Source: Flavobacteriaceae bacterium
Lineage (GTDB): Bacteria > Bacteroidota > Bacteroidia > Flavobacteriales > Flavobacteriaceae
NCBI GenBank assembly: GCA_023262185.1
Contig: JALRDO010000005.1
Coordinates: 1 to 64,000, forward strand
Direction of reading: 5' to 3'
DNA: 64,000 bases
The notes under the pieces were generated by a model. It saw nothing but the letters and a program-made list of their open reading frames with translations. It was not told the DNA's origin and did not search any database. The translations under genes and the position numbers were made by a program. Positions 1-8,445 of this stretch are shown in pieces. The number at the start of each line of letters is the position of its first letter. The stretch's first letter is position 1.

Positions 1-1857
1 GTTTTCGTAAAGCTCTTTTCCGGATCCTTTTAGGTAAGTCTCGGTAAATTCATCGTTTACGATAAGAGCCTTCTGCTCTATCATTCTAATGATCGAATCG
101 GTAATATTTTCGTTCGTCCCATTAGGCATTTGCAGTGTGATGCTTACCTGATCTGAAGCGACCCTTGGAAAAAATGCGGTCTGAATAATGCCTCCGCCAA
201 TCGATCCGAAAGTAGTGATCAACAGGGCGGTAAATACCATAACTGTAAAAAACGAATTACGCATTGAGAATCTCAAAAAAGGGCTGTAGACTTCGTCCCG
301 CATCCAAACCATGACTAGGTCGCCCATTTTATTGATGGCACGCATTCTGGCGAAACCCTTACCGATTAATGTGGTAGGCTCGGTTTGTGGTTTTAAAGCT
401 TTAGAGTGTGCCAGGTGAGACGGAAGAATGATCATGGCTTCTACCAAAGAAACCACCAAGGTCAAGATTACAATCACCGAAACTTCTGAGAAAAATTCAC
501 CGATACCCCCATCTAAAAAGAGAAAGATTCCGAAGGCTAATACAGTGGTTAAGATCGCAGACACAATAGGCGGAATCACCTCAAGGGTTCCGTCTATTGC
601 GGCTCTAACCGGGCTTTTTCCTTTTTCATAATGCTGATAAATGTTTTCGGCAATCACGATCCCGTCATCGACCAAAATACCGATCACAATGATCATTCCG
701 AATAAAGAGAGTACATTGATCGTCACTCCGGCAAAAGGGGCCACCACAAACATTCCCAAGAAGGCTACCGGCAGTCCGAAGGCCACCCAGAAGGCCAATC
801 TTGTATTCAAGAAAAGCGACAAGAACACCAAAACCAAGATCATTCCCATGATGGCATTCTCAGTGAGTAATTCTGTACGCTGAACGAGTGTAGTAGATAA
901 GTCGTTCACTACATCTAGTCGCGCATTCGAAGAGCGGGCGTTAAAGTCTTCGATGTATGCTTTTACAGCCTCAGCGGAACCCAATAGATCTTCAGTGTTG
1001 GTTGAAGTCACTGTCACGGTGATCGCTCGATTCTCATTAAAGTAAGTGGCATTTGGGGTCTCTGAGAAACGATCGCGTACACGTGCAATGTCTGAGAGCA
1101 ACAACTTTCGGCCATCAGGAAGCGCTTTTACTACAATAGAAGAAAGTTCATTGGCGTAATACAGTCGATTATTGGCGCGGATAAGGTATTCTTCTGAGTC
1201 GGTTTTAATCGTACCCCCTGTGATCAGAAGGTTACTCGAAGCCACCTTCTGTGCGACCTCGCTAAAACTTATGTTGTAGGCGAGCAGTTGGTCTTCATCT
1301 AAGGCAATTTCGATCTCTTCGTCTGGATAGCCTGTCACTTCAATTTGAGAAATGCCAGGGATTGCCCTTAAGTCATTCTCGACTTGTCGGCCAATTTGCT
1401 TTAAAACTGAAAGTGGAATAGACTCACCGCTGATTGCAAAACTAATGGTCTGTCTAACCACTTCTTGCTTGGCCACCACAAGAGGTTCCATTCCGGTCGG
1501 ATAGGTCGGAACACGATCTACCGCATTCTTCACTTCGAGTAACATAAAATCTATGTCACGACCCTTTTCGATCTCTACGTTAATACTCCCTGAATTCTCT
1601 CTAGAAATAGAGGTGACACGGTCGATGCCTTGCAATCCTTTAAGATTGTCTTCAATCTTTAGCACTACTCCCTCTTCAATTTCTTGCGGAGAGGCTCCCG
1701 GATAGACCACAGAGATGAGGATGTTTTTTGACTCCGATAACGGAAAGAAAGACGAGCGCAATGAGAAGGCCCCGATCAATCCGAACAACACAAAGGCGAT
1801 GATAACGATATTCACCGCCACCTCATACTTTATAAAATATTCAATTACTTTCTTCAT
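1..1857 (-). CDS. RND efflux transporter, AcrB/HAE1-like (partial, C-terminus outside window)
   Basis: This is the N-terminal part (about 619 residues) of an inner-membrane proton-driven RND pump; the rest lies before base 1. Translation from the ATG at 1857 begins MKKVIEYFIKYEVAVNIVII, the usual amphipathic start and first membrane helix. It continues through periplasmic porter repeats (for example YPGASPQEIEEGV) into a helix bundle containing GILVDDGIVIAENIY near residue 396. That motif holds the paired aspartates of the proton relay, both intact, so the pump is probably functional. The start lies 13 bases after the stop of the upstream membrane-fusion gene, so the two form an operon. The substrate cannot be told from sequence; drugs or lipophilic compounds are more likely than metals, but this is inference. 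Confidence 0.93.
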   Translation of the reverse strand, partial: MKKVIEYFIKYEVAVNIVIIAFVLFGLIGAFSLRSSFFPLSESKNILISVVYPGASPQEIEEGVVLKIEDNLKGLQGIDRVTSISRENSGSINVEIEKGRDIDFMLLEVKNAVDRVPTYPTGMEPLVVAKQEVVRQTISFAISGESIPLSVLKQIGRQVENDLRAIPGISQIEVTGYPDEEIEIALDEDQLLAYNISFSEVAQKVASSNLLITGGTIKTDSEEYLIRANNRLYYANELSSIVVKALPDGRKLLLSDIARVRDRFSETPNATYFNENRAITVTVTSTNTEDLLGSAEAVKAYIEDFNARSSNARLDVVNDLSTTLVQRTELLTENAIMGMILVLVFLSLFLNTRLAFWVAFGLPVAFLGMFVVAPFAGVTINVLSLFGMIIVIGILVDDGIVIAENIYQHYEKGKSPVRAAIDGTLEVIPPIVSAILTTVLAFGIFLFLDGGIGEFFSEVSVIVILTLVVSLVEAMIILPSHLAHSKALKPQTEPTTLIGKGFARMRAINKMGDLVMVWMRDEVYSPFLRFSMRNSFFTVMVFTALLITTFGSIGGGIIQTAFFPRVASDQVSITLQMPNGTNENITDSIIRMIEQKALIVNDEFTETYLKGSGKELYEN

Positions 1858-1870
1858 GAGTTGCTTTCGC

Positions 1871-2983
1871 TTAAGGGGCTATAACTTGAACGGGCATATT
1901 TTTCTGAGCACCAGGAAGAGGTTTAGCTAGTAGCATCTCTCCTTCACTCACCCCTTGAACGATGACTGTATTTTCATTAAAGTGTACAGGATTGACCGAA
2001 ACAAGGTCTAATACCCCATCTCGAATGACAAACAATTCGTTTGAATCTAATAAGAGGCTTCTATCTACTTCAACGGCTTGCTCAATAGATTGGACTTCAA
2101 TCACGGTTCTCAGGTACTGTCCTTCTTTGAGGAAATCACTGCTGACGGCAACAAAAACCGAAATCATTTGTGTTTCTTGATCGATGGCCGGATTGACGCG
2201 CACCACTTTTCCTTCAAAATGCTGGGCATGATCTAACGTAGATAGCTCAACAGATTTTCCGAGTGCTACGAAAGACGCATACGAGGCCGCAATTGGGATT
2301 TCGATCTCAAACTGTTTACCCTCGATAAAGGTCCCCAAATTCTGACCTGATCGAACCAGCGTTCCTTCAGTTATTGTAGCCGCTGATAAGGCTCCGTCAA
2401 AAGGAGCGCGAATCACAAATTTCGAAAGGCGCGTCTCAAGATTCACGACATTGTAATAGGCATTCACGATCCCCCTTCCTGAAACGAAAAAGCGCTCTTT
2501 CTCAGAATCAAAATCCGGAAGTTGAGGGATTGGTGCGTTTAGGTCAAATGAAGAAACATAAGCCTTCCATTTTTCGTATACCTCAGGAAAGTCCAAGGCA
2601 ATATCGGCCAAAGTAGTACTTAATGTATTTAAAAAATTACTCTTAGCCGACTGCACTGATGCGCTAAATTCAGTAGCATCTATCGCTAAAATGATATCGT
2701 TTTTACGGTAGGTTTGTCCTGCTCTAAAGGCACGGTCTTTTAGAAGTAACACCCCCTGCACCTCTGAAAACAATTCGACGCGTCGTTTGGCGACCAGTCG
2801 TCCATTACTGCTAAGCTTAACAGGTAGCTTCTGAAGATTGGCTTCGCGTACAAAAACAGATTTAACCGTTTTGGGCACCGTTATTTGAGGCTGCTTGTTC
2901 GAACTTACTAGTTGAGAAGCGAGAAAGATGGCGGCAACCACCAAAACTACTCCTGCGAGCGTCAAAATAATTTTTCGATTCAT
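1871..2983 (-). CDS. RND efflux periplasmic adaptor (membrane-fusion) subunit
   Basis: A 370-residue HlyD/AcrA-type adaptor that would link the downstream RND pump to an outer-membrane channel. It has one N-terminal membrane anchor (about residues 4-24), a lipoyl-like half motif (SNGRLVAKRRVELFSEVQG), a short helical hairpin and a C-terminal beta-barrel (GEMLLAKPL). The frame stays open upstream to 3064. I place the start at 2983 because MNRKIILTLAGVVLVVAA gives a normal anchor, whereas the longer form adds a basic, non-membrane stretch that overlaps an inverted repeat in the leader (3014-3039). No outer-membrane factor or regulator gene is visible in the window. Confidence 0.92.
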   Translation of the reverse strand: MNRKIILTLAGVVLVVAAIFLASQLVSSNKQPQITVPKTVKSVFVREANLQKLPVKLSSNGRLVAKRRVELFSEVQGVLLLKDRAFRAGQTYRKNDIILAIDATEFSASVQSAKSNFLNTLSTTLADIALDFPEVYEKWKAYVSSFDLNAPIPQLPDFDSEKERFFVSGRGIVNAYYNVVNLETRLSKFVIRAPFDGALSAATITEGTLVRSGQNLGTFIEGKQFEIEIPIAASYASFVALGKSVELSTLDHAQHFEGKVVRVNPAIDQETQMISVFVAVSSDFLKEGQYLRTVIEVQSIEQAVEVDRSLLLDSNELFVIRDGVLDLVSVNPVHFNENTVIVQGVSEGEMLLAKPLPGAQKNMPVQVIAP

Positions 2984-3013
2984 TCGTGATAGTTTAAAGG
3001 TCTGAAGACTATG

Positions 3014-3039
3014 AGCGTGGTCTTTTTTTCTTCCACGCT
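3014..3039. promoter_or_regulatory. Inverted repeat upstream of efflux operon (possible operator)
   Basis: Perfect 7-base arms AGCGTGG (3014-3020) and CCACGCT (3033-3039) flank a 12-base pyrimidine-rich centre, 31-56 bases upstream of the adaptor start at 2983. The symmetry and position suit a dimeric repressor site, or a small leader hairpin in the minus-strand transcript. Which of these it is cannot be decided from sequence. Confidence 0.4.
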
Positions 3040-3043
3040 GCAA

Positions 3044-3075
3044 AGCTTGCCAAAACCGTGCCAAACCCTATTTGG
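3044..3075. promoter_or_regulatory. CCAAA repeats and CCAAA/TTTGG palindrome in divergent region
   Basis: In the 181-base divergent spacer between the efflux operon and the gene at 3165, CCAAA occurs as a direct repeat (once within the last twelve bases before 3061, again at 3061-3065). The second copy forms a perfect inverted repeat with TTTGG (3071-3075) around five bases. This is a possible binding site for a regulator of either flanking transcript, and the signal is weak. Confidence 0.25.
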
Positions 3076-3164
3076 TCAACATTAACACCATTTAAAAAGT
3101 AACTGACTTATTATTTCATACTTTACAATGGAATTTATTCCGTTTCGAACCTTAAAACCATAAC

Positions 3165-4133
3165 ATGAACAGAAAAACCTTCATCAAACAGGCTTCTGTC
3201 GCTAGCTTGGCGATAGGCTTAACGCCTTCACTAAGCTCATGTATGCTTAAAAAACAAAAGATTGCAAAGATTGGTCTAGGCCTGTTTACAGCTCCACGCC
3301 TCTTTCAAGAGGATGTTGAAAAAGGCATCGCTACGCTGGCTGAACTGGGTATACAAGAATTTGAAACCTACGGACCCTACACGTTCTCAGATGCGAGAAA
3401 CCACGCCTCTTGGAAGGCTCTTACGCCTCAACTTGGGTTCGATATTAGCGGGTTTTTAGGCCTTAGCCTGAATGAATTTCAAACCTTGTTGAAGAAGTAC
3501 AACATTTCTGTTCCTTCGATGCACACCGATCTTTACACCCTAGAGGGCAGTATGGGAAAACTGGCTGAGGCAGCTAACACTGTAGGTGCTAATTATGTGG
3601 TCTTGCCGGCTATACCCGAAGCCGAACGTGCAACCTTAGACGATTACAAACGTATTGCCGAACGCTTTAATGCGATAGGAGCTGCAGCCAAAAAAGAAGG
3701 TATCGCCTTTGCCTATCACAATCACGGATACGGTCTAGTTCCGAACGAACAAGGAATCAAACCGGTTGATTTAATTTTTGACGGAACCGACCCTAATCTT
3801 GTCTTTTTAGAAATGGACATCTTTTGGACGGTCGCCGGAAGGGCTAATCCAGTCGAATTGATTCAAAAGCATTCTGGACGCTACAAAATGTTCCACATCA
3901 AAGACATGAGAGAGCTAACTTACTTTGAGGGAGAAGGCTCAAACGCTTCTGAGTGGATGGCGCTGTTTCCGAAACTCGTCTCAGCAGGTTCTGGTGTAAT
4001 GCCTATCGATGAAATTGTGCAGACGGCAACCGCTCACGGAGCAGAGCATTTCTTTATCGAACATGACTTTGCCCCAGACCCTGTAGAGAATATAGGATCA
4101 GCCGCTCGTTATCTCGAAAGTCTTAAGTGGTAA
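3165..4133 (+). CDS. Sugar phosphate isomerase/epimerase-like TIM-barrel lipoprotein
   Basis: A 322-residue protein of the AP-endonuclease-2/xylose-isomerase-like TIM-barrel family (sugar isomerases, epimerases and lyases). Metal-site style segments are visible: AFAYHNHGYG, FLEMDIFW, FHIKDMR and FFIEHDF. They supply the His, Glu and Asp residues expected of this fold. The N-terminus MNRKTFIKQASVASLAIGLTP is Tat-like (Arg-Lys in place of Arg-Arg) and is followed by a lipobox LSSC with Cys26, so the protein is probably an exported lipoprotein. Family members in Bacteroides 3-keto-glycoside loci act as 3-keto-glucoside eliminases; that role here is inference. It ends one base from the convergent receptor gene. 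Confidence 0.85.
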   Translation: MNRKTFIKQASVASLAIGLTPSLSSCMLKKQKIAKIGLGLFTAPRLFQEDVEKGIATLAELGIQEFETYGPYTFSDARNHASWKALTPQLGFDISGFLGLSLNEFQTLLKKYNISVPSMHTDLYTLEGSMGKLAEAANTVGANYVVLPAIPEAERATLDDYKRIAERFNAIGAAAKKEGIAFAYHNHGYGLVPNEQGIKPVDLIFDGTDPNLVFLEMDIFWTVAGRANPVELIQKHSGRYKMFHIKDMRELTYFEGEGSNASEWMALFPKLVSAGSGVMPIDEIVQTATAHGAEHFFIEHDFAPDPVENIGSAARYLESLKW

Positions 4134-4134
4134 A

Positions 4135-5973
4135 CTACCAATTGTAGCGTAGGGCCAGTCCTATATTTCTACCCGGCATCGGAATAAAACTCGTCTCCCA
4201 ATACGACTGATTGAGCAGGTTGTTCAGCGTTAGATTTAGATTCAATGGCCCCCATTGCTGACGCACTGAGGTGTCAACCACAGTATACGTTCGACTCGAG
4301 GCGCGCTCAATAAAGCGTGCATTGAACTGAACTTCTGTTTGATTCGATAGTCTAATCCCTGTGCGAACAACCCATTGGTGTTTGAGATCGTTATCAATAG
4401 AATAACGTGAAAACTGAGCCGCCTCATCACTTAAGTTTTGATTCATGTAAGTATAGCTCAAGCCATAGTGAAAGGTTCGAGTAGCCGATAAAAAACGGTC
4501 AAATGAAAATTCCAATCCTTGCGACACAAGTTGCTGTATGTTCATCGCCTGAAAGCGATCTTCTTCTTGCTCTTTCACGTAGTCAATAAGATTGTCAGAT
4601 CGACGTGTAAAAAGTACAATTGAGGCCTCAACCGCGTCATGGGAGTAACGCATTCCCCAATCTGCAGAGGTAGCGCGTTCAGCAACAAGGGCGGCGTTGC
4701 CTATAGTCGTCGGATCGCTGTAGTACAGGTCAGTGAAGGTTGGAACCCTAAAGGTGGTTCCCCAATTGAGATAAGTTCTTAATGCTTCATTTAAAGGCAA
4801 TCCGGCCTCTATGCCCGGAAAGACCTGGGTTCCAAATTCATCTATGGAGGTCAAAACAATACCCGGCGTAAGATCAAAGCCTGAGGTTCCAATGGTGAAG
4901 CGATGTTCAAAAAAAACATTCAACAAATCTCTTGAACGTTCTCCCAAATTGTTGCTCTGAATGCTCGATCGAGAGAGGTCTATTCCGAATCCGGTTTGTC
5001 CTAGAGAAGAAGTGTGGCTTAAATCAACTGCGGCACCAACCTTATGGGTGATATGCATATTGCGATAGACTTCTGGTCGATCCCGGATATACTCGTACAT
5101 GTCTTGCCCTCTTCGCCAATACAGGCGTGGAACAATTTTGGTATTCTTGAGTGCGATCGAACGCGTAAGGGCCAACAAACCCGCCTGGGTTTCTTCGTAT
5201 TGATCAATCGCAGAAGGACTGGCGTAGAAGCCATTTGCTCCAAAGGCGCGGGGAGAGAAAAGCCCGAATAGGTGAAACCCATTTGATGTATCGCCGCTGC
5301 GCAATGACAGAGCAAACTGCTGTTGCCTGTAATCCGTATTGTGACGGTATCCGTCAGATTGAGCCGTCGCGGCATAGGCCATTAGCTTTAGGCCCTTGTG
5401 TTGACTGACTCCATAAAGGTCAAACCCAATTGTTCCATACGATCCTCCATAAAGTTGACCTTGGTAGCCAGATTCAGGATTACGCTTAGTGATAATATTG
5501 ATGGCCCCAGCAAAGGCATTCTGACCGAAAATACGAGCGGCTGATCCTCGAATGATCTCAATGCGTTCAATAAGGGCGATGGGTGGTAAAAAATTTGAAA
5601 GATGATGTCCGGTCTGGGCATCTTCCAGTGCAATGCCATCGATAAGCAATAAAGTCTGGTCAAAACTACCACCTCTAAAATTAAAATCAGCCTGGGTGGG
5701 TCCGACTCCTCTTCTACGCACATCTAGACCTGCAACGCGCTGAAGGTAGTCCACTACATGAACAACACCGCTGGCCTTTAGCTCGGCGGCGCTGATGACT
5801 TGAATAGTTTTAGAGCGTTTGCTATAGGGCTCAGCTATACGGCCGCTGACCACTACCTCATCGAGTACTTGAGCAGAAAACAAACTGTCTTGTTGAACGT
5901 CTTGTGCCCGAAGTAGACTCGTTATAAGGAGTGTCGAAAAGAATCCAAAAAGGAATTGCAATCCTATGCGCAT
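4135..5973 (-). CDS. TonB-dependent outer-membrane receptor
   Basis: A 612-residue TonB-dependent receptor. It has a signal peptide ending LLRAQ, a plug domain without an N-terminal carboxypeptidase-like domain (VLDEVVVSGRIAEPYSKRSKTIQ is followed by VDYLQRVAGLDVRRRGVG, LLIDGI and IEIIRGSAARIFG), and a 22-strand-type barrel ending in an aromatic residue (ALRYNW), as outer-membrane insertion requires. The plug and its short length resemble BtuB-like and siderophore receptors. No cobalamin, haem or iron gene lies nearby to fix the ligand, and no SusD partner is present, so it is not a classical SusC. Confidence 0.93.
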   Translation of the reverse strand: MRIGLQFLFGFFSTLLITSLLRAQDVQQDSLFSAQVLDEVVVSGRIAEPYSKRSKTIQVISAAELKASGVVHVVDYLQRVAGLDVRRRGVGPTQADFNFRGGSFDQTLLLIDGIALEDAQTGHHLSNFLPPIALIERIEIIRGSAARIFGQNAFAGAINIITKRNPESGYQGQLYGGSYGTIGFDLYGVSQHKGLKLMAYAATAQSDGYRHNTDYRQQQFALSLRSGDTSNGFHLFGLFSPRAFGANGFYASPSAIDQYEETQAGLLALTRSIALKNTKIVPRLYWRRGQDMYEYIRDRPEVYRNMHITHKVGAAVDLSHTSSLGQTGFGIDLSRSSIQSNNLGERSRDLLNVFFEHRFTIGTSGFDLTPGIVLTSIDEFGTQVFPGIEAGLPLNEALRTYLNWGTTFRVPTFTDLYYSDPTTIGNAALVAERATSADWGMRYSHDAVEASIVLFTRRSDNLIDYVKEQEEDRFQAMNIQQLVSQGLEFSFDRFLSATRTFHYGLSYTYMNQNLSDEAAQFSRYSIDNDLKHQWVVRTGIRLSNQTEVQFNARFIERASSRTYTVVDTSVRQQWGPLNLNLTLNNLLNQSYWETSFIPMPGRNIGLALRYNW

Positions 5974-6026
5974 ATCACCATTTTATTATTGCAAAAATAC
6001 TACGATTCTCATATAAAGAAGAGGCG

Positions 6027-7100
6027 CTACTCCAATTCAATGGGGCTGCCGAAGCCTGCTGCGGTTTCTGGTTTTAACCCCAGAAGCTTTCGAACGGTTG
6101 GCGCAATCTGATTCGTGTAGAGCTGTTCTTGTTCTTTTATTTCGCCTTTCGCCGCTACTCCCGCGCCAAACACTATAAGCCAGGTTTGATCGGCGCCAGA
6201 GACGTCTGAGCCATGACCGCGCCACAAGTCTAAGGGCTGTGTTCCTCGACCGTGATCTGTGGTTATGATAAAAGTCGTTTTACCCCTGTAATACGTGTCA
6301 CTTTGCGTAAAATTCCATAGGTCTTCTATGAGTTTGTCGGTGTTGTGAGCCGCTTTCAAATAAGCTTCGTAATCACCGTCATGTGCAAAATCATCGGTCT
6401 CTCCGTACGAGATGTAAATCAGGTCAGGATGGTGTTTTTTTAGATACTCTTTCGCATAGTGATGCGTGAATCCGTCAAGTCTAACGCTGCTCCACGGACT
6501 TGGAATTTGAGGCTGAAGTTCATTCAATAGCACTTCGCGCTCGGTGAGCGGAAAGTCTGATGAAAGGTCAAACCCGCTATTGGTATATACCGTAGAGCGA
6601 GGTTCGTTTACGATAAAATCGAACACATCCCAGCTTCCAAAAGCAGCTACCTTATGAGGTGTAGCTCTTTCTCGCGCGAATTGCTCTAAAACGGTAACGT
6701 TGGGGTTAGGGATTTTATCGTTGCTTCTGATACGCTGATCGTCTGCTCTTCCTGTGAGAATTTCATTATACCCGGGATACGAGAACCACATCGAATTCGT
6801 GAGGTTTACCTTGCTCCCCAAGAGACGATTGCCGTGAAGTTGACCCTTATCGCTTATGGTTGTCCAAATAAATGGGGTAAGCAAAACACGGCGTTGCTCT
6901 GCACTTTCAGACCAAAACCGTTCGGCAAGCTCCTCAGCACGATCAATATAATCCGCATTGTCGATGAGGGCTGGATCGGCTCCAGCGAAAAGCTCTTGCC
7001 ATCTATAACCATCAAGTGTGATTAGAACCACCTTTTTCGCCTCTTGAGCACGCAAACCCAAGGCTATTATCAGTGTAAAAAAGAGTATCTTAAAGTTCAT
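6027..7100 (-). CDS. Secreted nucleotide pyrophosphatase/phosphodiesterase (alkaline phosphatase superfamily)
   Basis: A 357-residue exported hydrolase with a signal peptide (MNFKILFFTLIIALGLRAQ). The metal-binding start TLDGYRWQE carries Asp30. The segment FSYPGYNEILTG places Ser107 where related enzymes carry the nucleophile. DDFAHDGDY and TTDHGRGT supply the remaining Asp and His ligands of the two-zinc site. Members of the type I phosphodiesterase/NPP family hydrolyse phosphodiester or phosphomonoester substrates in the periplasm or outside the cell; the substrate here is unknown. The gene runs divergently from the serine hydrolase at 7130 with only 29 bases between the two starts. Confidence 0.87.
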   Translation of the reverse strand: MNFKILFFTLIIALGLRAQEAKKVVLITLDGYRWQELFAGADPALIDNADYIDRAEELAERFWSESAEQRRVLLTPFIWTTISDKGQLHGNRLLGSKVNLTNSMWFSYPGYNEILTGRADDQRIRSNDKIPNPNVTVLEQFARERATPHKVAAFGSWDVFDFIVNEPRSTVYTNSGFDLSSDFPLTEREVLLNELQPQIPSPWSSVRLDGFTHHYAKEYLKKHHPDLIYISYGETDDFAHDGDYEAYLKAAHNTDKLIEDLWNFTQSDTYYRGKTTFIITTDHGRGTQPLDLWRGHGSDVSGADQTWLIVFGAGVAAKGEIKEQEQLYTNQIAPTVRKLLGLKPETAAGFGSPIELE

Positions 7101-7129
7101 TTTGAACTAAAGATATACGGTAATACTCA

Positions 7130-8320
7130 ATGAAACTAGCCTATCGTTTACTATTAACCCTTACGACCTTTTTCATCCTTTCGAATTGCACTGAATCAAC
7201 ACCTCTAGAGCAGGCCCTATCAAGTCGTGAGCTGCAAGAGCTCATCGCTAATCCTGCCCACGAAGTTCAAATTCGATACACCCAAATTGACCGAAGTTCA
7301 GAGGGAGATCCCATTTTCACTACCCATAGTATCGGAGAAGATAATGCGGCTTATTTCTATCCGGCAAGCACCGCAAAACTTCCTATAACGGTATTGGCTC
7401 TTCAACGCCTAAAAGAGCTACGAGCAGGCGGATATAGGATTGACGCCAATACTCCTTTTCATATTTACTCTCCTGACTTAAGCGCTTCCATCGCATTGCA
7501 AGACAGCACCAAAATTGACCAGAAGCTTACCATTGCTCACCTCATCAAAAAGGTCTTTTTGGTCAGTGATAACGATTCCTACAATTACCTCTTTGATTTT
7601 TTAGGCCGAGATTACATCAATCAAGAATTGCTGAAAAAAGGACTTTCTCACACCCAGATTCAGCATAAGTTTCTTTTCGGTGCCGACAACGAAAATACCT
7701 GGCACTATGTGTTCCTAGACGCGCAAGACACGGTTTACGTACAAACCTCGATTCGCAGTGAAATCTCTATAGAAAATTCTGCAACCAAAGGGGTGACAAA
7801 AGGGGTTGGTTATCAAGCAAACGACAGTATCATCCGCGAAGCCTTTGATTTCTCTCAAAAAAACAGAATCGCATTAGAAGATCTAGAGGGTATCTTACAA
7901 CGTCTTATTTTTCCTGAGGTTTTTTCGGCCAACCAGCAATTCGATCTCAGCGAAGAAGACTACGCCTTTCTGAAACACTGGATGAGCCGAAATACTTTGG
8001 AAAGTATTGAGCCGAATTACCAAAAAGATAATGAGCACTACGACAGCTATGTAAAATTCTTTATATACGGCGATCGAAAAGGAGAGATGACCGATGTGAT
8101 ACGGATTTATAATAAGGTAGGGCTAGCTTATGGAACACTTACTGATGCAGCATACATTCGAGACGCGCATTCAGGGGCTGAATTTTTCTTATCGGCCAGC
8201 ATACTCGTCAATAAAAACGGCATTTTTAACGACAATCAGTACGAATACGATGAGATCGGAATCCCTTTTTTAGCAGAGGTCGGAAGAGCGGTGCTCTCTT
8301 ATGAGCAATCGAAACGCTGA
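7130..8320 (+). CDS. Class A beta-lactamase-like serine hydrolase, lipoprotein
   Basis: A 396-residue lipoprotein (lipobox LSNC, Cys20) of the serine beta-lactamase/penicillin-binding fold. The nucleophile motif is S80-T-A-K83 in YPASTAKLPIT. An SDN triad follows at 146-148 in FLVSDNDSYNYL, and a KVG triad in the third position (IYNKVGLAYG). It is longer than the usual 290-300 residues, with an insertion between the SDN and KVG motifs. KVG in place of KTG or KSG, plus a lipid anchor, argue for a peptidase or esterase role at the envelope rather than a resistance enzyme, but this is not proven. Confidence 0.82.
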   Translation: MKLAYRLLLTLTTFFILSNCTESTPLEQALSSRELQELIANPAHEVQIRYTQIDRSSEGDPIFTTHSIGEDNAAYFYPASTAKLPITVLALQRLKELRAGGYRIDANTPFHIYSPDLSASIALQDSTKIDQKLTIAHLIKKVFLVSDNDSYNYLFDFLGRDYINQELLKKGLSHTQIQHKFLFGADNENTWHYVFLDAQDTVYVQTSIRSEISIENSATKGVTKGVGYQANDSIIREAFDFSQKNRIALEDLEGILQRLIFPEVFSANQQFDLSEEDYAFLKHWMSRNTLESIEPNYQKDNEHYDSYVKFFIYGDRKGEMTDVIRIYNKVGLAYGTLTDAAYIRDAHSGAEFFLSASILVNKNGIFNDNQYEYDEIGIPFLAEVGRAVLSYEQSKR

Positions 8321-8445
8321 GGCTTTTTTCTTATAAGGGTCAAGGGTGACAAGTAATGAAATTTTACGTTAATAGCTGATCTGCAGGCCTCGAATCCAAC
8401 AAAAATTTCTGGCTATCTTCAAGGACTTTAAATGGATTCTTTAAC

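Noticed and set aside
428-883. Two plus-strand open frames inside the RND pump
   Set aside because: They are antisense to a clear minus-strand transporter translation with intact proton-relay residues; composition (Ile, Thr, Lys-rich) is that of a shadow frame.
4242-5723. Several minus-strand and plus-strand frames of 62-118 residues
   Set aside because: All lie inside the TonB receptor in other frames and show no motif or independent start context.
4135-5973. Naming the receptor btuB
   Set aside because: The plug resembles BtuB-like receptors but no cobalamin genes or B12 riboswitch lie near, so the ligand is left open.
7130-8320. Calling the serine hydrolase a resistance beta-lactamase
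   Set aside because: It is a 396-residue lipoprotein with KVG in place of KTG/KSG; resistance cannot be supported.
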